Shown here: piece by piece, positions 54,111 to 62,757 of the stretch
How positions within the stretch are numbered: position 1 is the first letter of the stretch
Layout: the number at the start of each line of letters is the position of its first letter
DNA from: Sporomusa ovata DSM 2662
GTDB lineage: Bacteria; Bacillota; Negativicutes; Sporomusales; Sporomusaceae
Assembly: GCF_000445445.1 (NCBI RefSeq)
Contig: NZ_ASXP01000007.1
Span: 1-64,000 of the forward strand
DNA: 64,000 nucleotides
Reading direction: 5' to 3'
Program-made: the position numbers and the translations under genes
The notes under the pieces: generated by a model
Databases searched by the model: none
Seen by the model: only the letters and a program-made list of their open reading frames with translations
Told to the model about the DNA's origin: nothing

Positions 54111-54530
54111 TTATTCAGGCTTAGCATATTTGGCATGTTCCTCAGTAAAAAATTTATCTGCATCGTCGCCATGGATTAGGTTTTGCAGCCCGGCAGCTAA
54201 ATCATCAGGCTCCATTACACAAATCCACCCCGCGTCATAGCTGTCACTATTGAGCAGTTTGGGATTTGTCGGCAATTCACCATTGGCCTCAAGTACTTTA
54301 CCCGCCATTGGCACTTGAATTTTGCCGGCCCACTTGCCTGACTGGATTGAAGAAAGCGTAGCCCCGGCTGCGAGTGCTTTCCCGACTCGTGGAATCCTGA
54401 TAAAGGTAATCTCGCCAGCCAATTTTTGCAAAAAATCAGTAACCCCGATGCGAATTGTGTTGCCTTCCACTTTCACCCATGCATGATCATGAGTGTAATA
54501 TAAACCTTGCGGAATATTATATTGCTCCAT
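54111..54530 (-). CDS. GcvH-like lipoyl-carrier protein (copy 2)
   Basis: A 139-aa lipoyl domain with YYTHDHAWVKVEGNTIRIGV and the modified lysine in SIQSGKWAGKIQVPMAG. It shares the GKWxG context with copy 1 but is otherwise clearly diverged, so the two may have different partners. It sits between glcD-like and lplA-like genes; ATG 54530 follows AGGAGTG. Confidence 0.85.
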   Translation of the reverse strand: MEQYNIPQGLYYTHDHAWVKVEGNTIRIGVTDFLQKLAGEITFIRIPRVGKALAAGATLSSIQSGKWAGKIQVPMAGKVLEANGELPTNPKLLNSDSYDAGWICVMEPDDLAAGLQNLIHGDDADKFFTEEHAKYAKPE

Positions 54531-54551
54531 TGTTTAATCACTCCTATTTAC

Positions 54552-55646
54552 TTATCTGGCTAATAACCAACGCAGCAGCAGTTCTTCATTGCCAGCAGGT
54601 ATATTGCCTGCCAAGCTCTGCCGCCACTTGATGATGGCTGATCTGATATCAGAATCACACCACTTGATACCTAGCAAATAATCTTTCAGGGAATTAATAT
54701 GGGAATTCACCCAACAAAGAAAGCCGTTACTTTCAAATTCTATTATTTTTCCGTCCTGGATAATAAGAATTGCATACCCTGGACAGACTTGCCCTGCCTG
54801 GTTAATGCATTCCCTGTTGACAGTGCCATTAGGTGTAAAACACTCCGGTAAACGGTGGAGACGTATATAGGTTCCTTCGTTAATTTTCACTTGCCGGACT
54901 TTGGTTTGCTTGCCTGGCAAATTAAGAAAGTCAGAACTTGTTAGGCTATCGGCCATGGCCTTACTAGCTGCCTTTAGTTTTTCGGAATACAAAGCAGGCT
55001 GCAAATCATCTATCCAGGTAGAAAAATTGGCAATTAACTGTTCTTCAACAGCAGTAAAGTCAGGTGTATAACCTAATTCCTCCTCCATGGTCGTTAAATA
55101 CCGTTCCATGGACAACCTGGTCAGTTCGCGAAACCGCGGACTGGGAAGGTTTAAGACATTGGCCATAGTTGTCCTGTCAAAGGCTACTAAGATATTACCT
55201 GTGTACACGGCAAAGCCATTAATGTCGCCTGCACCATTTCCTGAAATCTTCTTGCCGTTAACAACAATGTCAGCCGGAGGTTTAAGGGCAGCTCTGATAT
55301 TGAAACTGGCCAAAGTTCTTACGGCGGGTTCCAAAAATCTGGCAAAGAACTCCTCACGCCTGCCTGTTAACAAAGGATTGCCGGCACGCAAGACCAGTTG
55401 AAAAAAAACTTGTTCTTTAGCCAGTAAAACCATCCCACCGCCAATATCACGTCTAATAAGCGGGATATTATGGTCCTGACAATATTTTGCATTTACCTCT
55501 TGCTCAAGGTCATCATGTAAGCCGAGACAAACGCAGGGTGCAGAAGGGCGGCAGATAACTAACCCTTCTTGCCTTGTTTGCGCCAATACATGATAAATTG
55601 CTTGGGTCTCAGCCCACGGCATGAGTCCTAGCCGATATAAGTTCAT
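54552..55646 (-). CDS. Lipoate-protein ligase A family protein (copy 2)
   Basis: A 364-aa LplA-fold protein. RRDIGGGMVLL is the RRxxGGG loop, and VVNGKKISGNGAGD carries the catalytic lysine; a C-terminal accessory-like domain (GKQTKVRQVKINEGTYIRLH, then CINQAGQVCPGYA) follows. It overlaps lipB by 38 bp. A Shine-Dalgarno (AGGAGGAC) inside lipB supports ATG 55646. It may attach lipoate to the GcvH-like carrier encoded next. Confidence 0.85.
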   Translation of the reverse strand: MNLYRLGLMPWAETQAIYHVLAQTRQEGLVICRPSAPCVCLGLHDDLEQEVNAKYCQDHNIPLIRRDIGGGMVLLAKEQVFFQLVLRAGNPLLTGRREEFFARFLEPAVRTLASFNIRAALKPPADIVVNGKKISGNGAGDINGFAVYTGNILVAFDRTTMANVLNLPSPRFRELTRLSMERYLTTMEEELGYTPDFTAVEEQLIANFSTWIDDLQPALYSEKLKAASKAMADSLTSSDFLNLPGKQTKVRQVKINEGTYIRLHRLPECFTPNGTVNRECINQAGQVCPGYAILIIQDGKIIEFESNGFLCWVNSHINSLKDYLLGIKWCDSDIRSAIIKWRQSLAGNIPAGNEELLLRWLLAR

Positions 55647-56322
55647 CTACACAGTCCTCCTGCACCGGCAATAGCTGGACGTTAAACACAGCAGAAAATT
55701 GTTGCTCTAACTTACCTCTGACCTCATCAAGACTGGTATCAATGCCAAAATCGCGCATAGTTGCCACCGGGCGATTGGTGATGCCACAGGGGTTGATTAA
55801 ACTGAAATACCACATATCGGGATTGATGTTTAAAGAGAATCCGTGTATGGATACCCAGTTACGGACACCAATGCCGATCGCGGCGATTTTCCCCTTCTCG
55901 GTCCAGACGCCAGTCAAACCAGTTTCCCGGAAACTTCGGATGCCATACTTAGCCAGTGTCCTGATAATTACTTCTTCCAGCATCCAGGAATAGTGGTGTA
56001 AATCCTGTCCATACCCTTTTAGGTCAAGCACCGGATAGCCTACCAATTGACCGGGGCCATGGTAGGTTACATCACCGCCCCGGTCTACTTCAATAACTTC
56101 AAGTCCGGCTGCTAACAGGGTTTCCGGTGAGGCTTTTACATTATCCTGGCTGCCGGAACGTCCCATGGTATACACAGGCTCATGCTCCAGTAATATCAGT
56201 GTATCGTCACCACGGCCGCTGCGGCGAACAGACGAAATTTCCTGCTGTAATTTCCACGCTGCTACATACGGGGTTCGTCCTAATAATAACAGCTTACAGA
56301 TCCTAGAACAGTTCGTCGCCAC
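55609..56322 (-). CDS. lipB: Lipoyl(octanoyl) transferase LipB
   Basis: Transfers octanoyl from ACP to lipoyl domains. The 237-aa protein shows RGGDVTYHGPGQLVGYP, the catalytic lysine region KIAAIGIGVRNW, HGFSLNIN and the catalytic cysteine in NPCGI. The start overlaps the end of the preceding small gene by 20 bp. Together with lipA downstream of acoC it forms the classical lipoyl assembly route. Confidence 0.93.
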   Translation of the reverse strand: MATNCSRICKLLLLGRTPYVAAWKLQQEISSVRRSGRGDDTLILLEHEPVYTMGRSGSQDNVKASPETLLAAGLEVIEVDRGGDVTYHGPGQLVGYPVLDLKGYGQDLHHYSWMLEEVIIRTLAKYGIRSFRETGLTGVWTEKGKIAAIGIGVRNWVSIHGFSLNINPDMWYFSLINPCGITNRPVATMRDFGIDTSLDEVRGKLEQQFSAVFNVQLLPVQEDCVDELISARTHAVG

Positions 56323-56602
56323 TTTTGCCTTCTAATCCAGGGTGAACATCAAAACGGACCACACCGACGACAGCTTTGTTGTTAACGGCTTTTTTCACCG
56401 CTGCGACCCCTTCATGCCCGAAACCAGCGCAGAGTTCAATTGCGCCAATTCCCTGTTCAACCAGTTCTTCAACTGCTTTCACGGCTGACTTATAGTCGCC
56501 TACCCCTACGATTGTCAACTCCACGGCAGGTGTTTCGATGACTGACCTGTGCTGTTTACTATTGGCCTCTGGTGCAATAAAAACAAATGCTGCTTTAAGC
56601 AT
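56303..56602 (-). CDS. DUF6506-like small protein
   Basis: A 99-aa protein with AAFVFIAPEA, ETPAVELTIVGV, IGAIELCAGFGHEGVAAVKKA and VGVVRFDVHPGLEGKSGDE, which I recognise as the DUF6506 family. The function is unknown. It lies inside the operon between lipA and lipB, overlapping the latter, so a link with lipoyl metabolism is possible. Confidence 0.75.
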   Translation of the reverse strand: MLKAAFVFIAPEANSKQHRSVIETPAVELTIVGVGDYKSAVKAVEELVEQGIGAIELCAGFGHEGVAAVKKAVNNKAVVGVVRFDVHPGLEGKSGDELF

Positions 56603-56635
56603 TTATACCCCTCCCCTAATTTTAGTATTTGATTA

Positions 56636-57520
56636 CTAAATAGACAGGTGACCAAGTTTTTCAAATGAAGATTCAGCATGGTAAGAACTACGAACCATGG
56701 GTCCGGAACTAACCTGGGAAAAACCAATTTTTAAAGCTTCTTCTTTGAGCCATTGAAAAATATCAGGGTGAATATATTCGACGACAGGCAAATGCTCTGC
56801 TGACGGGCTAAGATACTGACCCATGGTAAGCATTTGGCAGCCAGCCGCGAATAAATCTTGCATTACGGCAAGGACTTCCTCCGTTTTTTCACCTAAACCC
56901 AGCATCAGACCAGATTTTGCCAGTGCCCCCCCGCCGCTTTGGCGTACTCGTCTAATTAATTCTAAGGACCTGGCATATATAGCCTGGGGTCTTACAGTTG
57001 AGTATAGTCGTGGCACGGTTTCAATATTATGATTAAGAATATCAGGCTTAGCATCCAATACCGTCTGTAACGCTTCCTTACTCCCCTTAAAGTCAGGAAT
57101 AAGGACTTCGATGGCTGCCTGCGGCAATTGTTCTCTGATCGCCCGGATGGTGGAGGCAAAATGTTCTGCCCCACCATCACTGAGATCATCACGGGTAACA
57201 GATGTAACAACAACATGCTTTAAACCTAAATGCTTGGCCGTACTGGCTACCATCCCGGGCTCATTACCATCAACACTATCAGGAATACCATGACTTACAG
57301 CACAAAACCGGCAGTTACGGGTACAGCTGTTTCCCAGAATCATAAACGTGCATGTTTGATTTTTAAAACACTCACCAATATTCGGACAGTCTGCGCTTTC
57401 ACATACAGTATGCAAATGTCCCTGTTCCAGCAGTGTTTTCATTTGCTCAAGCGCCGGTCCCTCTGGCACGGGTAAGGTCAACCATGATGGTTTGTCTGTA
57501 TCCATGTCTGCTAAGTCCAT
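56636..57520 (-). CDS. lipA: Lipoyl synthase LipA
   Basis: Radical SAM enzyme that inserts two sulfurs into protein-bound octanoate. Auxiliary cluster ligands are in CESADCPNIGEC, the radical SAM site is CTRNCRFC, and the C-terminal RSSYHA supplies the serine ligand. The 294-aa length is normal. Its ATG shares a base with the stop of the preceding AhpD-like gene (TAATG), so translation is coupled. Its presence beside lipS1/lipS2 in the same operon is unusual. Confidence 0.96.
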   Translation of the reverse strand: MDLADMDTDKPSWLTLPVPEGPALEQMKTLLEQGHLHTVCESADCPNIGECFKNQTCTFMILGNSCTRNCRFCAVSHGIPDSVDGNEPGMVASTAKHLGLKHVVVTSVTRDDLSDGGAEHFASTIRAIREQLPQAAIEVLIPDFKGSKEALQTVLDAKPDILNHNIETVPRLYSTVRPQAIYARSLELIRRVRQSGGGALAKSGLMLGLGEKTEEVLAVMQDLFAAGCQMLTMGQYLSPSAEHLPVVEYIHPDIFQWLKEEALKIGFSQVSSGPMVRSSYHAESSFEKLGHLSI

Positions 57521-57864
57521 TATTCTTCGAATGCTTCAAGCGCTTTAAGCACAGTTGTTGACAGATAGGCCATAGATGGTGATCCGCCAAACGCTACAGC
57601 AACTGCTGCTGCTTCCAGAATTTCCTCTCTGGTAGCGCCATGTTCCAAGGCATTCTTTACGTGAATATTCATGCAATATTCGCAGCGTACAGCAAGCCCA
57701 ATAGCTAAACCAATCAATTCTTTAACCTTGCGATCCAGCTCGCCTTCAACGTAAGCTGCCTGGTCCATCTGTACAAAGGCGGCAAGAAGCTCTGGAGTTT
57801 CACTTTGCAATGTAGCCATTCCTGTACCTAAATCACTTAGTAATTCAACACTATCTCCTGACAT
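57520..57864 (-). CDS. Carboxymuconolactone decarboxylase / AhpD-family protein
   Basis: A 114-aa all-helical protein with the redox pair CEYC in RCEYCMNIHVKNALEHGATREE, the AhpD-like catalytic motif. Family members can act as thiol carriers, and some AhpD proteins exchange electrons with lipoylated E2 proteins. Lying between acoC and lipA, it could take electrons from the acetoin E2, or protect lipoyl thiols from peroxide. The start follows GGTAGGGAGA. Confidence 0.85.
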   Translation of the reverse strand: MSGDSVELLSDLGTGMATLQSETPELLAAFVQMDQAAYVEGELDRKVKELIGLAIGLAVRCEYCMNIHVKNALEHGATREEILEAAAVAVAFGGSPSMAYLSTTVLKALEAFEE

Positions 57865-57924
57865 GTATATCTCCCTACCTTTTCAAAAATTTTATTTTTC
57901 ATCAATTTGATGATTTTTTCCGAA

Positions 57925-59121
57925 TTAGATGAATATTTTGTGAGGCTGTTCTATCACTTTCATTACCAAAGCCAGGAATTCTGCCGCCGGAGCACCGTCA
58001 ATCACCCGGTGATCAAACGCTAAGGATAGTCCCATAATTGGCCTAATTACGATCTGGTCGCCAACTACAACAGGAGTCTTCACTGTACGGCCAACTCCTA
58101 ATATCGCTGATTCCGGCTGGTTGATAATGGGGGTAAAGTAATCAACAGAGCCATAGCCACCAAGATTAGTAATCGTAAAGCTGCCGCCAGTCATTTCTTC
58201 GGGATCAAGTTTATTTTTCCGGGCGCGTTTCGCAAAGTCTTTAATTTCCTTACTGATCTCAGCTAAACTTTTTTTGTTGGCATTTCTTACTACAGGTACT
58301 ACTAACCCGTCAGGGATTGCAATAGCTACGCCAACATTGACATCTTGCAATACTTTTATTTCATCGCCACTTAGCGTACTGTTAATTCGCGGATAGAGTT
58401 CCAACGCTTTAGCGATAGCTTTGACCAGCATATCAGTTACTGAGATCTTATCGGCATCCTTAACGTCGCTATTGATAGTGGTACGTAAAGCTAGTAACGC
58501 TGATAAATCCACACCGACATGCTGCGTAACTTTCGGAGCAACCGCCCAACTATTGGCCATGTTATCACCGATAGCCTGGCGCATTCCTTCATAAGGAATA
58601 ACTTCCAAAGTAGGCCGCTCATCAGCTCCCATACTCATTTCCTCTATGGCTTTTTCCACATCTTCTTTAACTATCCGGCCTTCCGGGCCTGTGCCAACTA
58701 TCAGCGTGTAATCTACACCATTTTCCTGAGCCAAAGCACGGGCAGACGGAGAAATTTTAACCTTAGCCCCGGGCTCTGCGCCAACAACTGCCTTCTGCAC
58801 TCCTGGCTTAGCGGCTGCTTTTGCTGCCGGGGCTGCTGTGGCACTGCTAGGTGCTGCCGTTAATAAGCTGCTGATATCTTCACCGGCATCCCCCATAACT
58901 CCCAGCAAACCGCCTACTGGCAGCTTGGCTTTCTTATCAGCAATAATTTTGAGCAAAATTCCATCAACCGGGGCATCAATTTTATTCGCGATTTTGTCTG
59001 TCATAACTTCCAGGAGAGCTTCTCCTTTTTTAATGGTGTCGCCCTCTTTTTTTAGCCACTTGCCTACTGTTCCTTCCTTCATGGACAATCCTAGTTTTGG
59101 CATATTAATTTGTGTTGCCAT
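57925..59121 (-). CDS. acoC: Acetoin dehydrogenase E2, dihydrolipoamide acetyltransferase
   Basis: Core of the acetoin-cleaving complex; transfers the acetyl group from E1 to CoA. One lipoyl domain at the N-terminus has the modified lysine in EVMTDKIANKIDAP. After an Ala/Pro-rich linker comes a peripheral-subunit-binding domain (ISPSARALAQENGVD...GPEGRIVKEDV). The catalytic domain has the FDHRVIDGAPAAEF active site. ATG 59121 with GGAGGAG upstream gives 398 aa; the longer frame to 59181 lacks a ribosome site. The subunit-binding domain could still dock an E3 encoded elsewhere. Confidence 0.95.
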   Translation of the reverse strand: MATQINMPKLGLSMKEGTVGKWLKKEGDTIKKGEALLEVMTDKIANKIDAPVDGILLKIIADKKAKLPVGGLLGVMGDAGEDISSLLTAAPSSATAAPAAKAAAKPGVQKAVVGAEPGAKVKISPSARALAQENGVDYTLIVGTGPEGRIVKEDVEKAIEEMSMGADERPTLEVIPYEGMRQAIGDNMANSWAVAPKVTQHVGVDLSALLALRTTINSDVKDADKISVTDMLVKAIAKALELYPRINSTLSGDEIKVLQDVNVGVAIAIPDGLVVPVVRNANKKSLAEISKEIKDFAKRARKNKLDPEEMTGGSFTITNLGGYGSVDYFTPIINQPESAILGVGRTVKTPVVVGDQIVIRPIMGLSLAFDHRVIDGAPAAEFLALVMKVIEQPHKIFI

Positions 59122-59149
59122 TGCTGCTCCTCCTTTGCCAACCTGGCAA

Positions 59150-60145
59150 TTACATATTTCGATAACTGTACCCTTTAGCAACTGCGGCCCGTAGCACTTC
59201 CTCCGCCTTTATCACTTTGGGGCCATCAAACGTAAGTTTTATCTGTGCATCATCACCTGGCCGAACTTCCACTTCCCGTTCGCCATCTAGGGCGATTACA
59301 CAAGGTGCCGTCACTTCAATTACTTCATCCACATTAATATAATGATAATTCCGGACTGGTACCTTCTCATTAAGGCCTGGTGCAATTGGTGCACGTACCT
59401 CGATATTTCCCGGACCAATCTCAATAACCAGGCCCAAATCATCATAAGGTGTTACTGGTGCCAGGTTACCGGCAATGGACGCTATGCCAATGTTATGCGG
59501 CTCACCTCTGGTAACGACAATCTTGATTATGCGTTCGGCGTTCCAAACTGCACGTGAACCAATAAAGCTGTCATTAAGTACTACAGCATCTACAAGAGCA
59601 ATATCTACCGGCTCACCATTTTTATAAATAATCAGCTTTTTGCTGGGGTTAATTGCGGGAGCCCCAGTCACAAAACCTTGTGCCACAACTCCGGCCGCCA
59701 GGCCGGCAATCGTGCTCTCAATCATGGTTGGAAAAACATTGTTGGTGCCAGTGGAAATGGGAAGAAGAGGAACATCCCGGCATCCTTTTGCTACCATACG
59801 GTTTGTTCCATCACCGCCCAAGGTAACTATGCAGGCAACGCCGCTTCTAGCCATAACCTCTGCTGCATAAAAACTATCAATTTGCGTACCACTCATGCAT
59901 ATATCTGCCTGAACAATTTCAATATCCGGACGATGACGGCTGCAGATACGTTCAGCCGCACCGGGGACAATCCCGTAATATTCCGGCATATAGACAATCT
60001 TTTTAATACCGCTTGCAGCCAAGCTCAAAATCAGCCGGCGCACAATATTGACTTTCTCCTGATTATCAAAGATCGTGCCATACGCTACTAGACGGCGAAT
60101 ATCTTTACCTGATGCCGGATTAGCAATGATACCAACCTGCCCCAT
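59150..60145 (-). CDS. acoX: AcoX, NAD-kinase-like acetoin catabolism protein
   Basis: An ATP-NAD kinase-fold protein of about 331 aa, common in acetoin operons but of uncertain role. The nucleotide-binding GGDGTNRMVAKG and ISTGTNNVFP motifs are clear, and an N-terminal VGIIANPASGKD opens the fold. ATG 60145 follows GGAGGGA closely; GTG 60160 is an alternative. It lies between acoB and acoC, the usual gene order in Firmicutes and beta-proteobacteria. Confidence 0.88.
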   Translation of the reverse strand: MGQVGIIANPASGKDIRRLVAYGTIFDNQEKVNIVRRLILSLAASGIKKIVYMPEYYGIVPGAAERICSRHRPDIEIVQADICMSGTQIDSFYAAEVMARSGVACIVTLGGDGTNRMVAKGCRDVPLLPISTGTNNVFPTMIESTIAGLAAGVVAQGFVTGAPAINPSKKLIIYKNGEPVDIALVDAVVLNDSFIGSRAVWNAERIIKIVVTRGEPHNIGIASIAGNLAPVTPYDDLGLVIEIGPGNIEVRAPIAPGLNEKVPVRNYHYINVDEVIEVTAPCVIALDGEREVEVRPGDDAQIKLTFDGPKVIKAEEVLRAAVAKGYSYRNM

Positions 60146-60172
60146 ACTTCCCTCCACCACCTATGCTATTCG

Positions 60173-61144
60173 TTAAAACAAACTCTTAACTGCAGCAATA
60201 ATCTTTTCTTCACTTGGGATTACACAGCTTTCCAGTGCCGGACTAAATGGAATTGGAGTGAAAGGCATTGCAACCCGTTTAATCGGAGCATCCAGAAGAT
60301 CAAGGCCTTCTTCAGCAACCATGGCCGCAATTTCTCCGCCATAACCGCCAATTTTAACCGCTTCATGCACGATAACAAGTTTGCCGGTTTTGCCCACAGA
60401 CTTCAGGATACTTTCCGTATCAAGCGGTACAAGCGTACGAGGGTCTAATACTTCAGCATTAATTCCTTCCTGAGCCAGAGCTTCAGCTGCCGCCAGGGCC
60501 TTATGAACCATCCAGGACCAGGCAACAATGGTAACATCCGAACCTTCTTTTTTTATGTCAGCCTTGCCCAGCGGAATAACGAAATCCCCTTCAGGCACAT
60601 CACCTTTAATACCTAACAATTGCTTATGCTCAATGTACATTACCGGATTATTATCACGAACCGCTGCAGCCATTAACCCTTTGGCATCTGCAGGAGTCGA
60701 AGGCATTACCGTTTTTACACCAGGAATATGGGTAAACCAGGCTTCCATGGATTGTGAGTGTTGGGCTGCAGCCCCCATGCCGCCGCCGCAAGGCGTTCTG
60801 AGAACCATCGGGATTTTGGCTTTGCCGCCAAACATGTAGTGCATTTTTGCGGCCTGATTGAATAATTCATCCAGGCAAACGCCCATAAAATCAACAAACA
60901 TAATTTCGGCAATCGGCCGTAAGCCGGCTGCTGCAGCACCTACCGCCGCACCAACAATTGCTGTCTCGCTGATAGGGGTATCAATTACCTGGCCAGGGAA
61001 TTCATCGATCAGACCAGCTGTCACACCAAAACAACCACCAAACTTACCAACATCTTCACCCCAAATATATACATTGGGGTCGCGCTTCATTTCCAGCCGC
61101 ATTCCATCTCTAATGGCCTCAGCATATGTCATTTCTTTCATCAT
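60173..61144 (-). CDS. acoB: Acetoin dehydrogenase E1 beta subunit
   Basis: The transketolase-like beta half of thiamine-diphosphate-dependent E1. MTYAEAIRDGMRLEM opens the protein, followed by GEDVGKFGGCFG, DTPISETAIVGAAVG and the C-terminal VHEAVKIGGYGGEIAAMV. ATG 61144, eight bases after GGAGGGTG, is preferred; it gives about 323 aa. With AcoA it splits acetoin into acetaldehyde and a hydroxyethyl group passed to E2. Confidence 0.94.
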   Translation of the reverse strand: MMKEMTYAEAIRDGMRLEMKRDPNVYIWGEDVGKFGGCFGVTAGLIDEFPGQVIDTPISETAIVGAAVGAAAAGLRPIAEIMFVDFMGVCLDELFNQAAKMHYMFGGKAKIPMVLRTPCGGGMGAAAQHSQSMEAWFTHIPGVKTVMPSTPADAKGLMAAAVRDNNPVMYIEHKQLLGIKGDVPEGDFVIPLGKADIKKEGSDVTIVAWSWMVHKALAAAEALAQEGINAEVLDPRTLVPLDTESILKSVGKTGKLVIVHEAVKIGGYGGEIAAMVAEEGLDLLDAPIKRVAMPFTPIPFSPALESCVIPSEEKIIAAVKSLF

Positions 61145-61166
61145 GATTTCACCCTCCAAAATTAGA

Positions 61167-62129
61167 TTATTCTGCGTAAACATCTGTTAACGCGTCTTCG
61201 GGGTTCGGATAAGGACTGTTTTGCGAGAAGAGGATTGCCGCGTCAATTTGTTTTTCGACTTTTGCCTTAATTTCCTCTAATTCTGATTTGGTGGCATACT
61301 TAAGTTCCATAAGTTTCTGCTCGAAGCGGGGTATCGGGTCTTTTTTCAGCCAGGCTGCTTGTTCTTCAGGATCTTTATAGGCGCCGGGATCACCTTCAAA
61401 ATGGCCGCGCCATCTCCAGGTTTTGCATTCCACTAAGCTGGGACCGTCGCCTCTGCGGGCGCGTTCAATAGCCTCAGCGGCAGCTTCGTAAACAGCGATG
61501 ACATCATTACCATCGACTACTACGCCTGGAATTCCATAGGCAGACGCACGATCGGCAACATCAGTAACTTTCATATGGTCACGCTGGCAATTGGAGATAC
61601 CGTACAAGTTGTTTTCGCAGATAAATACTAAGGGCAGATTCCAGATAGTAGCCATATTTAAGGCTTCATGGAAGGTACCGCGATTTGATGCGGCGTCACC
61701 GAAGAAACATACTGCAACAGAATCGGTTTTCTTATACTTACAGGCAAATGCTGCACCTGTGGAAATTGGCTGGCCAGCACCGACAATGCCGTTGGCTCCC
61801 AAAATGCCTAATTCAACATCGGCAATATGCATGGAACCGCCTTTTCCCTTACAATAGCCAGTCGCCTTACCGAATAATTCGGCCATCATTAAATCAACCT
61901 TACCACCTTTGGCAATTAAGTGTCCGTGTCCACGATGCGTACTGGTGATATAGTCTTTGTTAGTCAAGTTAGCACAAACCCCGGTAGCAACCGCTTCCTC
62001 ACCCAGGTATAAATGCACAAATCCAGGCAGCTGGTTGTCGGCAAATAATTCTACCGCTTTACTTTCAAAGGCTCTTATGGTCATCATGGTTTCATAAAAA
62101 GCAAGCAGTTTCTCTTTTTTAAGTTCCAT
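61167..62129 (-). CDS. acoA: Acetoin dehydrogenase E1 alpha subunit
   Basis: Binds thiamine diphosphate in the acetoin-cleaving E1. The cofactor motif runs from FFGDAASNRGTFHEAL to ICENNLYG; STHRGHGHLIAKG and WRWRGHFEGDPGAYKD are E1-alpha signatures. The length of 320 aa is typical of acetoin rather than pyruvate E1. ATG 62129 follows GGGGGGAG. It is the first enzymatic gene after the small Lin0512-family gene. Confidence 0.95.
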   Translation of the reverse strand: MELKKEKLLAFYETMMTIRAFESKAVELFADNQLPGFVHLYLGEEAVATGVCANLTNKDYITSTHRGHGHLIAKGGKVDLMMAELFGKATGYCKGKGGSMHIADVELGILGANGIVGAGQPISTGAAFACKYKKTDSVAVCFFGDAASNRGTFHEALNMATIWNLPLVFICENNLYGISNCQRDHMKVTDVADRASAYGIPGVVVDGNDVIAVYEAAAEAIERARRGDGPSLVECKTWRWRGHFEGDPGAYKDPEEQAAWLKKDPIPRFEQKLMELKYATKSELEEIKAKVEKQIDAAILFSQNSPYPNPEDALTDVYAE

Positions 62130-62177
62130 AATTCTCCCCCCACTTATTTTTTGGCAGTAAATAATTTTAGCTAGTGA

Positions 62178-62540
62178 TCATGGTATGTCAACATATACCG
62201 TTAATGCGGCTACAGCTACAACTATGGTGTCACCCTCCCCGAGCGCAGACAGATGTACGCCCTTTACGTCTAACCCCCCGGCCACGATTTCAGTAGTAAC
62301 AGTGCCAAAGGGGACTATTGCTTGCACTTCGTCTTTATTGACTTTATCTGGTGCTGAACACCCGACCCTAATTTCAACAATCATTTGATTAGGATCGCTC
62401 ATTCCGACAATATCAAACAAACCGCACAAGCAACTGCGAGACATGGCGTCTTTGACTGCTCGTTGGGCTGCTTTGGTAAAATTTCCGCCATGCAAATCAG
62501 CGCCAATACCTATCTCGACAATATATCGCCCGCGTTTCAT
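62178..62540 (-). CDS. Lin0512-family small protein
   Basis: A 120-aa conserved protein (IGIGADLHGGNFTKAAQRAVKDAMSR in two parts; VEIRVGCSAPDKVNKDEV; GGLDVKGVHLSALGEGDTI), which I recognise as the Lin0512 family, of unknown role. It is the first gene of the acetoin operon, 70 bp after the sigma-54 promoter, with a strong GGAGGTGAAAGG ribosome site. A tautomerase-like or small-molecule-binding fold is possible but not shown. Confidence 0.75.
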   Translation of the reverse strand: MKRGRYIVEIGIGADLHGGNFTKAAQRAVKDAMSRSCLCGLFDIVGMSDPNQMIVEIRVGCSAPDKVNKDEVQAIVPFGTVTTEIVAGGLDVKGVHLSALGEGDTIVVAVAALTVYVDIP

Positions 62541-62609
62541 CCTTTCACCTCCGTTCTTACCCCGGTTTTAGCTGTAGTCATTGGTAATGACTATACACCA
62601 AACTAATAT

Positions 62610-62626
62610 TGCAAGATGTATGCCAA
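62610..62626 (-). promoter_or_regulatory. Sigma-54 promoter of the acetoin/lipoate operon
   Basis: The minus strand reads TTGGCATACATCTTGCA, a near-perfect -24/-12 match with right spacing, 70 bp upstream of the first ATG (62540). Confidence 0.8.
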
Positions 62627-62757
62627 AAATAAAAGAAACCACATAATCCTAATCAGAATTACGTGATTCCTCTTATTTTTCATGTTACCAGAATATTTTG
62701 CACTATTTCTCAGACATTCTGATGTCTAATGCAATAACGATTATTTTTGTAGTCACC

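Noticed and set aside
50998..54530. Glycine cleavage system
   Set aside because: Two GcvH-like proteins are present but no gcvT or gcvP is in the window, and the lysine context GKWxG differs from classical H protein.
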